NCBI RefSeq assembly: GCF_000422765.1
Contig: NZ_AUGR01000021.1
Coordinates: 1 to 64,000 of the forward strand
Direction: 5' to 3'
From: Neptunomonas japonica DSM 18939
GTDB lineage: Bacteria > Pseudomonadota > Gammaproteobacteria > Pseudomonadales > Balneatricaceae
DNA length: 64,000 nt
Each line of letters begins with the position of its first letter. The stretch's first letter is position 1. A program made the translations under genes and the position numbers. Shown one piece after another: positions 1 through 9,277 of the stretch. The notes beneath the pieces are model-generated. The model was not told the origin of the DNA, did no database searches, and saw nothing but the letters and a program-made list of their open reading frames with translations.

Positions 1-301
1 AGTCTATCAGAAGGCATTGGAGGATAACGGTATGGTGCCGTCGATGACAGATGGTTATGATTGCTATCAGAATGCACTGGCAGAGAGAGTTAACGGGATA
101 CTCAAGCAGGAGTTTCTACTGTATCGATGTAAAACGTTTATTGAATTGAAAGTGTTGGTGGCTGAGTCAATCGCTATCTATAACCAAATGAGGCCGCACT
201 TGAGCCTTGGCATGAAAACGCCAGAAGAGGTGCATAAAAAAAGCGGCTGCCTAGGGCAACCGCTTCTATCAAAAACCGTCAACGTATTTTAGGACGGGAC
301 A
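1..301 (+). mobile_element. IS3-family insertion sequence, right end only
   Basis: The window opens inside an IS3-type transposase reading frame, which closes at 292. The element probably ends at about 301, where the sequence reads TTTTAGGACGGGACA; IS3-family ends typically finish in CA. The left end and any target duplication lie outside the window, so the boundary is inferred from one side only. Confidence 0.75.
2..292 (+). CDS. IS3-family transposase OrfB, C-terminal fragment
   Basis: This is the C-terminal part of a DDE integrase-core transposase; its start is cut off by the window edge. The fragment contains NALAERVNGILKQEF, the stretch around the third catalytic acidic residue (Glu) of IS3-family transposases, and then the usual tail YNQMRPHLSLGMKTPEEV. 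It ends about 9 bases before the presumed end of the element, as is normal for OrfB. No frameshift is visible in the part shown. It has no evident link to the Lrp gene that follows on the other strand. Confidence 0.85.
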   Translation, partial: VYQKALEDNGMVPSMTDGYDCYQNALAERVNGILKQEFLLYRCKTFIELKVLVAESIAIYNQMRPHLSLGMKTPEEVHKKSGCLGQPLLSKTVNVF

Positions 302-360
302 TATTTTATGCCCCAGTATTTATGATGAGATTGCTAACAAAAGCATTCTATCAGTTATGT

Positions 361-852
361 TTAACTCTCTTCTAAAATAACCGGTACTGAAAGGCCCACT
401 TTCACAGAGTCCATCACGACATTCGTTAAGAAATTACGAATGTTGCGATTATCGAAAAATACCTCGCGGGTAAAAGCCTCGTAGTCTTCCATGTCTGTTG
501 CAGTGACCACTAAAATAAAATCGGCGCTGCCTGTTACGTAATAGCATTGTTGAACTGCAGGGTTTGCCTTCATCTCTTTTTTGAAAGTATCAATTAGATC
601 TGCACGTTCGCGTTCTAGCGTTACCTGTACTAATAAGGTGACGGCACGTCCCGCTGCTTTAGGGTTCACCACGGCGATATCCGCCTGAATAATATTTTGT
701 TCGCGCATGCGTTTAATTCGACGTTGCACTGCGGCAGGGGATAAACCTACTTGCTCTGCTATCTGGTCAGAAGTGGTTCTATTTGAGTGTTGGATTATCG
801 CAAGAATCTTCCGATCAAAACCGTCAATACTTGTCGTTTGAGGATTAGTCAT
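361..852 (-). CDS. Lrp/AsnC-family transcriptional regulator
   Basis: A 163-residue regulator of normal family length. An N-terminal winged helix-turn-helix (about residues 11-60, IDGFDRKILAIIQ then LSPAAVQRRIKRMRE) is followed by a RAM ligand-binding domain (about 75-155) containing the typical VTGSADFILVV. The ATG at 852 follows an AAAGG ribosome site. The gene is transcribed away from the racemase-TRAP-hydrolase operon starting at 1097, so it probably controls that operon with an amino acid or a related pathway compound as effector. Ectoine-degradation clusters carry a comparable AsnC-type regulator (DoeX), but the neighbouring enzymes here do not match that pathway fully. The 244 bases between it and the operon show no operator I can define. 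Confidence 0.88.
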   Translation of the reverse strand: MTNPQTTSIDGFDRKILAIIQHSNRTTSDQIAEQVGLSPAAVQRRIKRMREQNIIQADIAVVNPKAAGRAVTLLVQVTLERERADLIDTFKKEMKANPAVQQCYYVTGSADFILVVTATDMEDYEAFTREVFFDNRNIRNFLTNVVMDSVKVGLSVPVILEES

Positions 853-1096
853 AATTAGCCTTTCTTTCTACCCATGCAACATGATCCTAAGGATATAAGG
901 CCTTGCTGTAAAGAAGTTAGTGCTGGTTAGAAGTTGTGGTGAATTTATGCATATTTTTGATTTTTTTGCGGTTAATCATCAACAAGTAATCGTTATTACA
1001 CGAATGTCCGCAGATCAACGCCGTAATATTAACTCATAACTTATTCACCATCTAACAATAAAAAAAGCGCATGGCTATGACCGTGAGCAAAGGAAC

Positions 1097-1888
1097 ATGA
1101 TGATGAAACTGACTACGGTTCAGCACAAACAGCCATTGGAACATCTTGCTCCAGCCGGTCGTATTGGCGTTATCTCTTTAGCGACAGATTTTAATATCGA
1201 AGCAGACCTGCATCGTATCTTTCCAGGTGATGTGCAGTTTTTCACCAGTCGCGTAAAGAATGTAAACCCACTGACCATTGAGAATTTACGCACGATGACG
1301 CCCGGTATTAGCACGACAGCAGATACCATCCTGCCAGGTGTTGAGTTGGATGCCATTATCTATGCCTGCACCTCCGGTACGATTGCTATTGGTGTTGAGC
1401 GTGTTACTCAGTTGATTAATGAAGTTCGTCCCGGTGTCCTTGTGACTAATCCGGTAACTGCTGCACTTTCTGCTTTCGAGTGCTTTGGTGCAAAACGGAT
1501 CTCCATCCTGACGCCTTATACCGAGACTGTTAATCAAGAAGTGGCACAGTTTTTCATTTCACAGGGTTACGAAGTGCTAAGTGTTGCGGGTTTTGGTTTT
1601 GAAGACGATACCGCTATGACCTACCTCACACCGCAAGATATTACTGATGCAGCCATTGCCTGTTGTGACCCTGATGCAGAGTTAATGTTTATTTCTTGCA
1701 CTGCTCTACGAGCATCTCTAGTGCTTGATGATATTGAACGGAGACTTGGAGTTCCTGTAGTCAGTAGTAACCAAGCGTTGGCATGGCACAGCCTTACATT
1801 AGTGAATTATCCCACTGCAGTTAACGGGTTTGGTGCATTGCTACGCGAGCACCTGACTGCTGATACTGCATTCGGTGAACTTGTTTAA
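1097..1888 (+). CDS. Asp/Glu racemase superfamily protein (EutA/maleate isomerase-like)
   Basis: A protein of about 263 residues (or 261, as three ATGs follow each other after AAAGGA) in the aspartate/glutamate racemase superfamily. It is closest in character to maleate cis-trans isomerase, arylmalonate decarboxylase and EutA of ectoine utilisation clusters. The two cysteines expected in the active site are present, in IIYACTSGTIAIG (about residue 91) and LMFISCTALRA (about 201). It begins an operon with an M20 amidohydrolase, a TRAP transporter and an M24 hydrolase, so racemisation or isomerisation of a small carboxylate released by these hydrolases is plausible. The exact reaction cannot be read from the sequence. 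EutB and EutC, partners in ectoine clusters, are absent. Confidence 0.75.
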   Translation: MMMKLTTVQHKQPLEHLAPAGRIGVISLATDFNIEADLHRIFPGDVQFFTSRVKNVNPLTIENLRTMTPGISTTADTILPGVELDAIIYACTSGTIAIGVERVTQLINEVRPGVLVTNPVTAALSAFECFGAKRISILTPYTETVNQEVAQFFISQGYEVLSVAGFGFEDDTAMTYLTPQDITDAAIACCDPDAELMFISCTALRASLVLDDIERRLGVPVVSSNQALAWHSLTLVNYPTAVNGFGALLREHLTADTAFGELV

Positions 1889-1911
1889 TTATTATCCTTG
1901 GAGATTGATCC

Positions 1912-3072
1912 ATGACCATAACCCCGCAATTGATTACCCAGATGACAGAATGGCGTCGCCACATGCATCGTTTCCCAGAATGCGGATTTGATTTGCCATT
2001 AACCGCTGATTTTATAGCCGAAAAACTAGAAAGCTTCGGTATAGAAGTAACGCGTAATATCGGGCAGCAAGGCATTGTTGGGGTATTACGTTGCGGAAAT
2101 GGCGATGCAAGTATTGGTTTGCGAGCAGATATGGATGCGCTGTTTATTCAGGAAGATAATAGTTTTGAACATCGCTCCCTACATGATGGAAAAATGCATG
2201 CCTGTGGACATGATGGACACTCCGCTATGTTGCTGGGCGCAGCTTGTTATTTAGCCAATACAAAAAGCTTTAATGGCACAGTGCACTTTATCTTCCAGCC
2301 AGATGAGGAGCATGGTGAGGGCGCTCAAGCGATGATTGATGATGGCTTATTTGAACGCTTTCGTATTGATTCTATATACGGGCTGCACAATATGCCGGGC
2401 TTAGCTGAAGGGCAGTTTATGGTTCGTCCGGGCTCTTTAATGGCCAGTGAAAGCAGTTTTGAAATTGTTATTAATGGCGTTGGTGGTCATGCAGCTATGC
2501 CGCATCGAGGCATAGATCCTATTGTTGTCGGCTCGCAAGTTATCTTGGGCCTGCAAACTATTGTGTCGCGCAACCTCAGTGCCATTGAAGAAACAGCAGT
2601 GGTCTCTGCAACTGAGTTTGTTACTAATGGAACCGTGAACGTTATACCTTCTCAGGTGACGATTAAAGGCGATTGTCGCTGCTTTACTGAAGACAGTTTA
2701 GCGAAAATTGAACAGTGTATGGAGCGGATTGTTGCCGGTATTTGTCAGGCAGCCGGTGCCCAATACAACTTCACGTTTACTAACACGTTTTACCCCACGG
2801 TAAATAACCCGTTACAGACAGAGCATGCTATCCGTGCGGCTATCGCCGTGTTAGGTGAAAGCAATGTCGAAACGAACTGTTTACCTCTCACTATATCAGA
2901 AGATTTTTCCAGCATGTTACGCGTCAAACCTGGCTGTTATGCCCTTATGGGTAATGGCGTGGAATCTGTTGGTGGCTGTGCTTTGCATAACCCTGAATAC
3001 GATTTTAACGACCGTATTCTTGGGCATGGAGCGCACTATTGGGTGCAGCTAGTCTGCGATCAATTGATATAA
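1912..3072 (+). CDS. M20-family amidohydrolase (aminoacylase/hippurate hydrolase type)
   Basis: A 386-residue cytoplasmic M20D-type metallohydrolase; the family removes acyl groups from N-acyl amino acids or cleaves related amides. Metal and catalytic residues are all visible: HACGHDGH (residues 96-103), the Glu pair in QPDEEHGEG (about 132-133), His193 in GGHAAMPH, and a late EDFSSML motif. The ATG follows GGAG at a good distance and lies 23 bases after the racemase-like gene. The next gene is a TRAP binding protein, which suggests that the imported compound is hydrolysed by this enzyme. DoeB, the deacetylase of ectoine degradation, belongs to a different family, so this is not that enzyme. 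Substrate unknown. Confidence 0.85.
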   Translation: MTITPQLITQMTEWRRHMHRFPECGFDLPLTADFIAEKLESFGIEVTRNIGQQGIVGVLRCGNGDASIGLRADMDALFIQEDNSFEHRSLHDGKMHACGHDGHSAMLLGAACYLANTKSFNGTVHFIFQPDEEHGEGAQAMIDDGLFERFRIDSIYGLHNMPGLAEGQFMVRPGSLMASESSFEIVINGVGGHAAMPHRGIDPIVVGSQVILGLQTIVSRNLSAIEETAVVSATEFVTNGTVNVIPSQVTIKGDCRCFTEDSLAKIEQCMERIVAGICQAAGAQYNFTFTNTFYPTVNNPLQTEHAIRAAIAVLGESNVETNCLPLTISEDFSSMLRVKPGCYALMGNGVESVGGCALHNPEYDFNDRILGHGAHYWVQLVCDQLI

Positions 3073-3138
3073 CCTTTAAACCAAAACAACAACCTAAAAA
3101 ATAACCTTAATTCTAAAAATAAAATTTGAGGAAGACCC

Positions 3139-4173
3139 ATGAAAAAACTATTAACCACTGTATTAGCTCTAGGTATCAGCTTTGGCGTAAGCGCCGAAAC
3201 ATGGAAGTTTGCCTCTGAAGAAGATAAAAAGGATGTACAGGATATTTTTGCGCAGTCTTTTGCTGACACTATCAAAAAAGAATCCGACGGTGATATTCGC
3301 GTTAAAGTGTATTACTACGGCCAGTTAGGTACTGAGAACGATATTGTTGAGCTAACGGCTAAAGGAACGGTTCAGTTTGTATCGGTGGGTACCGGCCATT
3401 TGGGCTCGTACGTACCGGAAGTTCAAGCACTTAGCGTACCTTACGTATTAGGCACCGAGACTGATGTCGTGCGTAAAGTGCTGACAGGTAGCAAAACTAT
3501 TTATAATGATCTGGCTGACCGATTTGAGAGTGTAAACCTTAAGCTACTTACTATGATTTCTGAGGGAGAAATGGCATGGGGAGCAAACAAAGCTATCCGT
3601 ACACCTGAAGATTTTGCAGGGCAGAAAATTAGAACATTTACATCAACTATCCCTGTAGAAACTTACAAAGCTTTTGGTGCAACACCAACGCCTTTGTCTT
3701 GGGGTGAAGTCTATGGCGCGCTTCAGTTGAAAACGGTTGATGGCATGGTTAACCCAATCTACTTTGTGTACAACGCTAAGTGGCATGAAGTGCAGGACTA
3801 CCTGATGTTTCCTGGACAGCAGCCTTATGTAGGTACTGTATCTACTAACAGCAAATGGTTTAATGGGTTGTCGCCTGAGAAGCAAGCGATGGTGCATAAA
3901 GCAATTACTGTTGCTGAGCAAGCGGCCCATGATTATCAGTTACGCATTAACTCAGAAAACATGGATAAAATCATGTCTGAGCGCCCTAATATGCAGATCG
4001 TGACCTTGAATGCAGAGGAACGTGCACGCTTTAAAGAGTTAAGTAAGTCTTTGCATGAAACTTACTATGACGTAGTAGAAAATGCTTACGATAGCGCTGA
4101 AAAATCCGCTGCACGTAAGGGAGCACAAAAAATTCTTGGTAACTTGATCCAAGAAGTTAAGGACGCATCTTAA
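3139..4173 (+). CDS. dctP: TRAP transporter periplasmic substrate-binding protein, DctP family
   Basis: A 344-residue secreted binding protein that captures an organic acid for a TRAP transporter. A signal peptide is clear (residues 1-19, cleavage after FGVSA). The conserved DctP region is present: Arg165 in GQKIRTFTS, which in this family usually binds the ligand carboxylate, then LSWGEVYGALQLKTVDGMVNP. The start follows a GAGGAAG ribosome site. It precedes the small and large membrane subunits. The Arg suggests a carboxylate ligand, but its identity is open. C4-dicarboxylates, ectoine-like compounds and N-acyl amino acids are all transported by relatives. Confidence 0.9.
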   Translation: MKKLLTTVLALGISFGVSAETWKFASEEDKKDVQDIFAQSFADTIKKESDGDIRVKVYYYGQLGTENDIVELTAKGTVQFVSVGTGHLGSYVPEVQALSVPYVLGTETDVVRKVLTGSKTIYNDLADRFESVNLKLLTMISEGEMAWGANKAIRTPEDFAGQKIRTFTSTIPVETYKAFGATPTPLSWGEVYGALQLKTVDGMVNPIYFVYNAKWHEVQDYLMFPGQQPYVGTVSTNSKWFNGLSPEKQAMVHKAITVAEQAAHDYQLRINSENMDKIMSERPNMQIVTLNAEERARFKELSKSLHETYYDVVENAYDSAEKSAARKGAQKILGNLIQEVKDAS

Positions 4174-4291
4174 TCCTGGATGATTATCAGGTAGCGTGGG
4201 GCTTATCAGTTAGATAAGTCTTTACGCTAATTGATTCATTAATGTGTCAATTAGCCACAAGCGCGTAGTGCGGCTTGTAAGGTGTGTTCTT

Positions 4292-4807
4292 ATGAAAAAG
4301 ATATTCCTCCACATTAGCAACGTTACTGAGCTGATAGAAAAGTTTGTCGTTATCTCTTCGATTCTACTCATGATGGCTAATTCAACTGCCAATGCCATCG
4401 GGCGATATGTTTTCGGTAAGAGCCTATTTTTCTCAGAAGAGTTGAATCAGTTTTTGATCGTAGCAATTACCTTTATTGGCTTCGCCTATGCTGTACGTAA
4501 AGGCCGTAATATCCGAATGACTGCTGTGTATGATTCTTTGGGGTATACCGCCAAGAAAACAGTATCGATCTTGATAGCGATTATTAGCGGTGTATTAATG
4601 CTTTATCTCTCTTATAAAGCGGTTTTTTATGTCATTGAATTAAAAGACCTTAATCGCTTGAGCCCCGCTTTGCAGCTTCCGGTTTATATCATTTACGCCA
4701 TTATCCCTGTGGGGTTATTTGTGGCGGGTATCCAGTACCTGATTACTTTCTTTATGAACATTACCCATAAAGAGATCTACTTATCATTTGAAGTAATTGA
4801 TAGATAA
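4292..4807 (+). CDS. dctQ: TRAP transporter small membrane subunit, DctQ family
   Basis: A small inner-membrane subunit of 171 residues with four predicted transmembrane segments. It contains the family core NAIGRYVFGKSLFFSEEL followed by FIGFAYAVRKGRNIRM. I prefer the ATG at 4292 (preceded by TAAGGTG) over an in-frame GTG at 4244, because the extra 16 residues would be atypical. It sits between the DctP and DctM genes, 118 bases after dctP and 25 bases before dctM, and should form the membrane complex with DctM. Confidence 0.88.
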   Translation: MKKIFLHISNVTELIEKFVVISSILLMMANSTANAIGRYVFGKSLFFSEELNQFLIVAITFIGFAYAVRKGRNIRMTAVYDSLGYTAKKTVSILIAIISGVLMLYLSYKAVFYVIELKDLNRLSPALQLPVYIIYAIIPVGLFVAGIQYLITFFMNITHKEIYLSFEVIDR

Positions 4808-4832
4808 TCGATAGTGTTATGGGTGACATATT

Positions 4833-6179
4833 ATGAGTTCGATTTTTGAGTTTTTATCAGATGTTGTAGCGGGTGAGCTCGATACTTACGTTATTACCTT
4901 CGCGCTTATCGTAACGATGGTTGTTTTGTTGTTTCTTAGCTTTCCTATGGTTGTGCCTTTAGCCGTTGGAGCATTGTTAGGGTTAGTGCATTTTTCAGGC
5001 ATAGATACCGGTGTGATTATCCAACAGATGGTCACAGGGATTTCGCCAAATGCACTGATCGCCGTCCCGATGTTTATTCTGGCCGCCGACATTATGACCC
5101 GTGGTCATACAGCGCATAATTTGTTGGGCTTGATTGAAGCATTTGTTGGGCACCTTCGTGGTGGTTTACCCATTACAGCGTGTATTAGCTGTACATTGTT
5201 TGGTTCTGTATCTGGCTCAACGCAAGCCACGGTAGTCTCTGTTGGCCAAATCATGCGGCCTAAATTATTACAGGCAGGCTATAAAGACAGCTTTGTCATG
5301 GCGCTCATCATTAACGCCAGTGATATAGCTTTCTTGATCCCCCCAAGCATTGGTTTGATCCTCTACGGAACATTGGCAAACACCAGTGTGGGCGAGTTAT
5401 TTATTGCAGGTATTGGTCCTGGAATACTACTGGCTATTATGTTCTCTGTGTATTGCTATGTGTATAGCGTCTACCAAGGAGACAGCATTGCGTTGGTCGA
5501 AAAAACATCCAACAAGCAGAAGCTACTGGCCATTAAAAAAGCGCTGCTGCCTTTGGGTTTTCCTGCATTAATCGTAGGTGGGATCTATTCAGGAGCCGTT
5601 ACGCCGACAGAAGCAGCATCATTCTCAGTGCTCTACGCCATTATTGTTGAGTGCTTCATTTACAGAGAGTTGAAATACAAAGATATCGTGGATGCTGCAT
5701 TAAGCACGGGGTTAATTACCGCCGTGGTATTTATTCTTGTCGGAATGGGGCAGGCATTTTCTTGGTATATCTCGTTTGAACAGATTCCACAGGACTTATT
5801 AGCACCGTTGAATCTTGAAGGCGCATCTCAAGAGTACATTCTATTTGTTATTGCTTTGAGCTTCTTTGTGGGTTGTATGTTTGTTGATTCACTGGTGGTT
5901 TTGGTTATTTTAACGCCAATCTTTGTACCCATTGTTGCGGCTGTTGGACTGGACCCAGTACTCGTCGGCGTGATGATTACACTACAGATGGCTATTGGTT
6001 CGGCAACGCCACCGTTTGGTTGTGACATCTTCACTGCGATTGCCATTTTTAATAAACCGTATCTGGAAGTGATAAGCGGCACCTTGCCCTTTATTCTGAT
6101 TCTATTTTTGATGTCTGGTTTGTTGATCTTTTTCCCGAGTATATCTTTGCTCTTGCGTGACCTGGCATTTGGGAATTAA
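4833..6179 (+). CDS. dctM: TRAP transporter large permease subunit, DctM family
   Basis: A 448-residue polytopic membrane protein, the ion-coupled transport subunit of the TRAP system. Typical features are VPMFILAADIMTRG near residue 80, the LFGSVSGSTQATVVSVG stretch near 130, SDIAFLIPPSIGLILYG near 170 and the late SATPPFGCDIF. About 12 or more hydrophobic segments span the chain. It is full length and follows dctQ directly. Together with the binding protein it forms a complete, probably sodium-driven importer dedicated to the substrate of the flanking M20 and M24 hydrolases. Confidence 0.92.
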   Translation: MSSIFEFLSDVVAGELDTYVITFALIVTMVVLLFLSFPMVVPLAVGALLGLVHFSGIDTGVIIQQMVTGISPNALIAVPMFILAADIMTRGHTAHNLLGLIEAFVGHLRGGLPITACISCTLFGSVSGSTQATVVSVGQIMRPKLLQAGYKDSFVMALIINASDIAFLIPPSIGLILYGTLANTSVGELFIAGIGPGILLAIMFSVYCYVYSVYQGDSIALVEKTSNKQKLLAIKKALLPLGFPALIVGGIYSGAVTPTEAASFSVLYAIIVECFIYRELKYKDIVDAALSTGLITAVVFILVGMGQAFSWYISFEQIPQDLLAPLNLEGASQEYILFVIALSFFVGCMFVDSLVVLVILTPIFVPIVAAVGLDPVLVGVMITLQMAIGSATPPFGCDIFTAIAIFNKPYLEVISGTLPFILILFLMSGLLIFFPSISLLLRDLAFGN

Positions 6180-6225
6180 ACAAGCTGCATGACAGTGCAA
6201 ATAAAAATAAAAGTTGAGTAACTCT

Positions 6226-7407
6226 ATGACAAATATACTGACTGCTCCATCGCGTGGTTTTGAACATAGCGAGTTTGAGATACGTACTGAGAAGCTACAA
6301 AGCCGTATGGCCGCGCAACAAATAGATGCTGTTTTTTTTACAACTGAGCCTGAATTTCGCTATTTCAGTGGCTTTAAGTCGCAGTTCTGGGAAAGCCCTA
6401 CGCGACCTTGGTTTTTGGTCGTCCCTGTTAAAGGTAAGCCTATAGCTGTCGTACCGGAGATTGGTGTAGCGGGCTTTGAACAAACCTGGATCGAAGATGT
6501 TCGTAGCTGGCCATCTCCAAGGCCGATGGATGATGGTGTAAGTCTGCTTGCTGATACGTTGAAAAGTATTGCTAACGGATCACATCACATTGGTGCGATG
6601 CTTGGCCCTGAAACGCATTTACGTATGCCGGCAGCTAACTACCAGGCTTTGCTAGAGCATTTGAGTTCGCACCAAATGGTGGATGTGAGTGAGATAATAC
6701 GTAACCTGCGTAGTATTAAGTCTGCGGCTGAAGTGGCAAAGCTACGTTTTGCATGTGATGTAACGGCAGCGGGTTTTGATTACCTGCTAAATAACTTAAA
6801 AGCAGGTATGACTGAACGCGAAGCCTGCAAAGCCATGAATTTAGAAATGTTGCGCTTAGGTGCTGATTCATGTCCGTATCTGATCTCAGCATCGGGGCAG
6901 GGAGGCTACGACAACATCATTATGGGGCCAACAGACCGTAAGCTCACTCAAGGTGATGTATTGATTATTGATACGGGGGCAAACTTTGACGGTTACTTCA
7001 GTGATTATGATCGTAACTTTGCTTTTGGTGACGTTGACCGGGCAACCCATGATGCTTATGAGGCTGTTTATGCTTCGACTGAAGCGGGTTTAAGTATTGC
7101 GGCTCCAGGGCGCACTACAGGGGATGTATGGCAAGCCATGTGGTCGGTTTTGGAAGATGCCGGAGCATTAGGCAATGATGTAGGCCGCATGGGACATGGG
7201 CTAGGTATGCAGTTAACAGAATGGCCATCGAATGTGGAGGGCGGCGATGTGATTTTACAAGCGGGGATGATCTTGACCCTAGAGCCTGGGATGACATTTG
7301 CCTCTGGAAAAATGATGGTTCACGAAGAAAATATCCTGATCACGGATAATGGCTGTGAAATGCTACATAAACGTGCATGGTCGACGCTTCCTGTCATAAC
7401 ACGCTAA
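6226..7407 (+). CDS. M24-family metallohydrolase (Xaa-Pro peptidase-like)
   Basis: A protein of about 393 residues with an N-terminal creatinase-like domain and a C-terminal pita-bread fold. The five metal ligands of active M24 peptidases are all there: Asp249 (DTGANFDGY), Asp260 (SDYDR), His324 (GHGLG), Glu353 (LEPGM) and Glu367 or Glu368 (HEENI). Keeping the metal site argues against the ectoine hydrolase DoeA, which as I recall it lacks these ligands. Other M24 members that are not peptidases, such as creatinase or the DMSP lyase DddP, remain possible. The ATG at 6226 is preferred to the in-frame TTG at 6214. It is the last gene of the operon and is followed by a long hairpin. Confidence 0.8.
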   Translation: MTNILTAPSRGFEHSEFEIRTEKLQSRMAAQQIDAVFFTTEPEFRYFSGFKSQFWESPTRPWFLVVPVKGKPIAVVPEIGVAGFEQTWIEDVRSWPSPRPMDDGVSLLADTLKSIANGSHHIGAMLGPETHLRMPAANYQALLEHLSSHQMVDVSEIIRNLRSIKSAAEVAKLRFACDVTAAGFDYLLNNLKAGMTEREACKAMNLEMLRLGADSCPYLISASGQGGYDNIIMGPTDRKLTQGDVLIIDTGANFDGYFSDYDRNFAFGDVDRATHDAYEAVYASTEAGLSIAAPGRTTGDVWQAMWSVLEDAGALGNDVGRMGHGLGMQLTEWPSNVEGGDVILQAGMILTLEPGMTFASGKMMVHEENILITDNGCEMLHKRAWSTLPVITR

Positions 7408-7422
7408 CAATACTGTCTACAC

Positions 7423-7458
7423 CTAACAATGGCTTTGTATAAACAGAGCCATTGTTAG
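7423..7458 (+). terminator. Long hairpin after the TRAP/hydrolase operon
   Basis: CTAACAATGGCT pairs with AGCCATTGTTAG, and the stem continues through a G-U pair to about 16 pairs with a four-base loop. Only a weak T run follows, so termination efficiency is uncertain. Its place after the last operon gene supports a terminator role. Confidence 0.6.
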
Positions 7459-7522
7459 TCATTTCGAATGTAGGCTTTTTGTACACATCAACCGCTTAAA
7501 CTCTCTTCTGCACAGGTTTCCT

Positions 7523-8404
7523 ATGAGTACTCATCAAGAGGGGGCATGGACCCGCTCAACAGGCATGTTGTACAGCTTAGTCGGAGCGCTTCTGTTAACG
7601 CCCGATGCTGTGGTTCTACGTTGGATCAATATCGAACATGCCGAAGTGTTATTATGGCGTGGTGTGTTTTTTACGTTAGGTTTTACACTAATAGTGTTAA
7701 TGCGTCATCGCTCAAGGGCGTTCTCAGCTATTAAATTAGCGGGTTTGCCAGGAGTGTTTTGTGGTTTGTTTTTTGCGCTTAATACGTATTTTTATACGCA
7801 GGCATTACTGCAAACAAGTGCGGCTGCCGCCATGATGATTATCAGTACTGCGCCCATATTTGCTGCGCTGATAGGATGGTTTTGGTTGCGAGAACGGTTA
7901 AGTCTTAGTGTCGGTTTAACGATTGTCGTAACCATGATTGGTATGGGAATCATCGTCAGTGATGAAAGTGGAGAAAACAGTTTGTTCGGCAATTTTATGG
8001 CCATCGGATGTGCTGCTTTTATGGCCATTAATTTTAATTGGGCACGCCGCTATGCGCCTCGCGATATATCGCCTGGGCTTATCTTTGGCGGGATGTTCGT
8101 TTTTATTTTTGGTTGGTTAGAAACAGGAACTATACAGGCGCGTCCTGATGAGTTGGGGGCTATGTTTCTGTCAGCAGCGATTGCTATGCCCATTGGTTTT
8201 GTACTACTACAAATTGCGCCGCGTTATATCAGTGCAACAGAAGTGAGCTTGTTTTTACTATTAGAATCAATCGTAGCGCCTATTTGGGTGTGGTTAGTAC
8301 TAGATGAAGCACCTAGCGTCACTACACTGGTTGGCAGTGCTGTTGTTGTTTTTGCTCTGCTGCTTTATAGCTATCAGATGCTGAAGAGGTCAAGGCGTAT
8401 TTAA
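7523..8404 (+). CDS. EamA/DMT-family permease
   Basis: A 293-residue inner-membrane protein with ten hydrophobic segments arranged as two EamA repeats. The first repeat ends near LIGWFWLRERLS (about residue 122), and the second near ESIVAPIWVWLVLDEAPS (about 262). Members of this drug/metabolite transporter family usually export amino acids, metabolites or other small molecules. It lies 115 bases after the M24 gene, beyond a hairpin, so it may be a separate unit. No substrate can be assigned. Confidence 0.85.
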   Translation: MSTHQEGAWTRSTGMLYSLVGALLLTPDAVVLRWINIEHAEVLLWRGVFFTLGFTLIVLMRHRSRAFSAIKLAGLPGVFCGLFFALNTYFYTQALLQTSAAAAMMIISTAPIFAALIGWFWLRERLSLSVGLTIVVTMIGMGIIVSDESGENSLFGNFMAIGCAAFMAINFNWARRYAPRDISPGLIFGGMFVFIFGWLETGTIQARPDELGAMFLSAAIAMPIGFVLLQIAPRYISATEVSLFLLLESIVAPIWVWLVLDEAPSVTTLVGSAVVVFALLLYSYQMLKRSRRI

Positions 8405-8534
8405 GCCTTAGGTAATTGTTTTTTAGGTTTAATTATCAATATAACTTTTAAACTATTTGTAACTCTAGGGCGTATATATCCTTTTATAGAAGACTTATTA
8501 TCAGCTTAACTGACAATATTAATGAGCTTTCAAA

Positions 8535-9131
8535 ATGACTAAAACAATACAGTATTACTTCGTTTTAAATTCGCCTTGGAGTTATTTTTCGGGCTCTCGT
8601 TTAGCCTATATAGCTAAAGATAAGAACGCCACAATAGATCTAAAGCCAGTAGTGCTTAGTGAGCTATTTCCACGTACCGGTGGGCAGCCTTTAAAGCAAC
8701 GTTCTGAGCAGCGCCAAGCTTATCGAATAATAGAGTTACAGCGTTGGAGCCGCCAGCTAGGCTTGCCTATTCATCTTGAACCAACTTTTTTCCCTGTTGA
8801 TGAAAGCCTTGCCGTACGTACGGTGCTTGCTGCTATTGAAGGTGATCATGACGCCCTTCAGCTCGTTATTGCATTAGGCGCTTCACTTTGGAGAGATAAT
8901 CTTAATTTAGCCGACGAGCAGGTTATAGCGGATGTATTAGTTGATTTACAGTTACCAGTAACGCTTATTCAGGCTGCAAAAAATCAACAAAGCTACTCTC
9001 AACTGTTAAGCGACAATACGAGTGAGGCTATCTCTCAAGGTGTGTTTGGAGTGCCATCGTTTATTGTTGAGTCAGAACTTTTTTGGGGACAAGACCGATT
9101 AGATTTTCTTGAGCAAGCGCTTACTGATTAA
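8535..9131 (+). CDS. 2-hydroxychromene-2-carboxylate isomerase / DsbA-family (kappa GST-like) protein
   Basis: A 198-residue cytoplasmic thioredoxin-fold protein of the HCCA isomerase/kappa-class GST group. The N-terminal NSPWSYFSG contains the conserved Ser used for glutathione activation in this group (about residue 13), and the cis-Pro motif is seen in GVFGVPSFIV. The segment ELFWGQDRLDFLEQAL closes the chain as in the family. No naphthalene or aromatic catabolic genes surround it, so a general glutathione-dependent isomerase or oxidoreductase role is more likely than true HCCA isomerisation. Its Shine-Dalgarno sequence is weak. Confidence 0.8.
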   Translation: MTKTIQYYFVLNSPWSYFSGSRLAYIAKDKNATIDLKPVVLSELFPRTGGQPLKQRSEQRQAYRIIELQRWSRQLGLPIHLEPTFFPVDESLAVRTVLAAIEGDHDALQLVIALGASLWRDNLNLADEQVIADVLVDLQLPVTLIQAAKNQQSYSQLLSDNTSEAISQGVFGVPSFIVESELFWGQDRLDFLEQALTD

Positions 9132-9277
9132 GGACCAGTTAAAGGGCTGATAAAAACAACCAGCGAGTAAATTGCTTTAAAGAGAAACCAGTACTAAAGT
9201 TTACGAGTGTTTTTTTGTAAATTGGTATTACCAATTTATATGTAGTATTAAAACTAAATAATAAAAATGAGTACGCT

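Noticed and set aside
6226-7407. Assignment of the M24 gene as ectoine hydrolase (doeA/eutD)
   Set aside because: All five metal ligands of active M24 enzymes are present, which as far as I recall is not the case in DoeA, and the ectoine deacetylase gene is missing from the operon.
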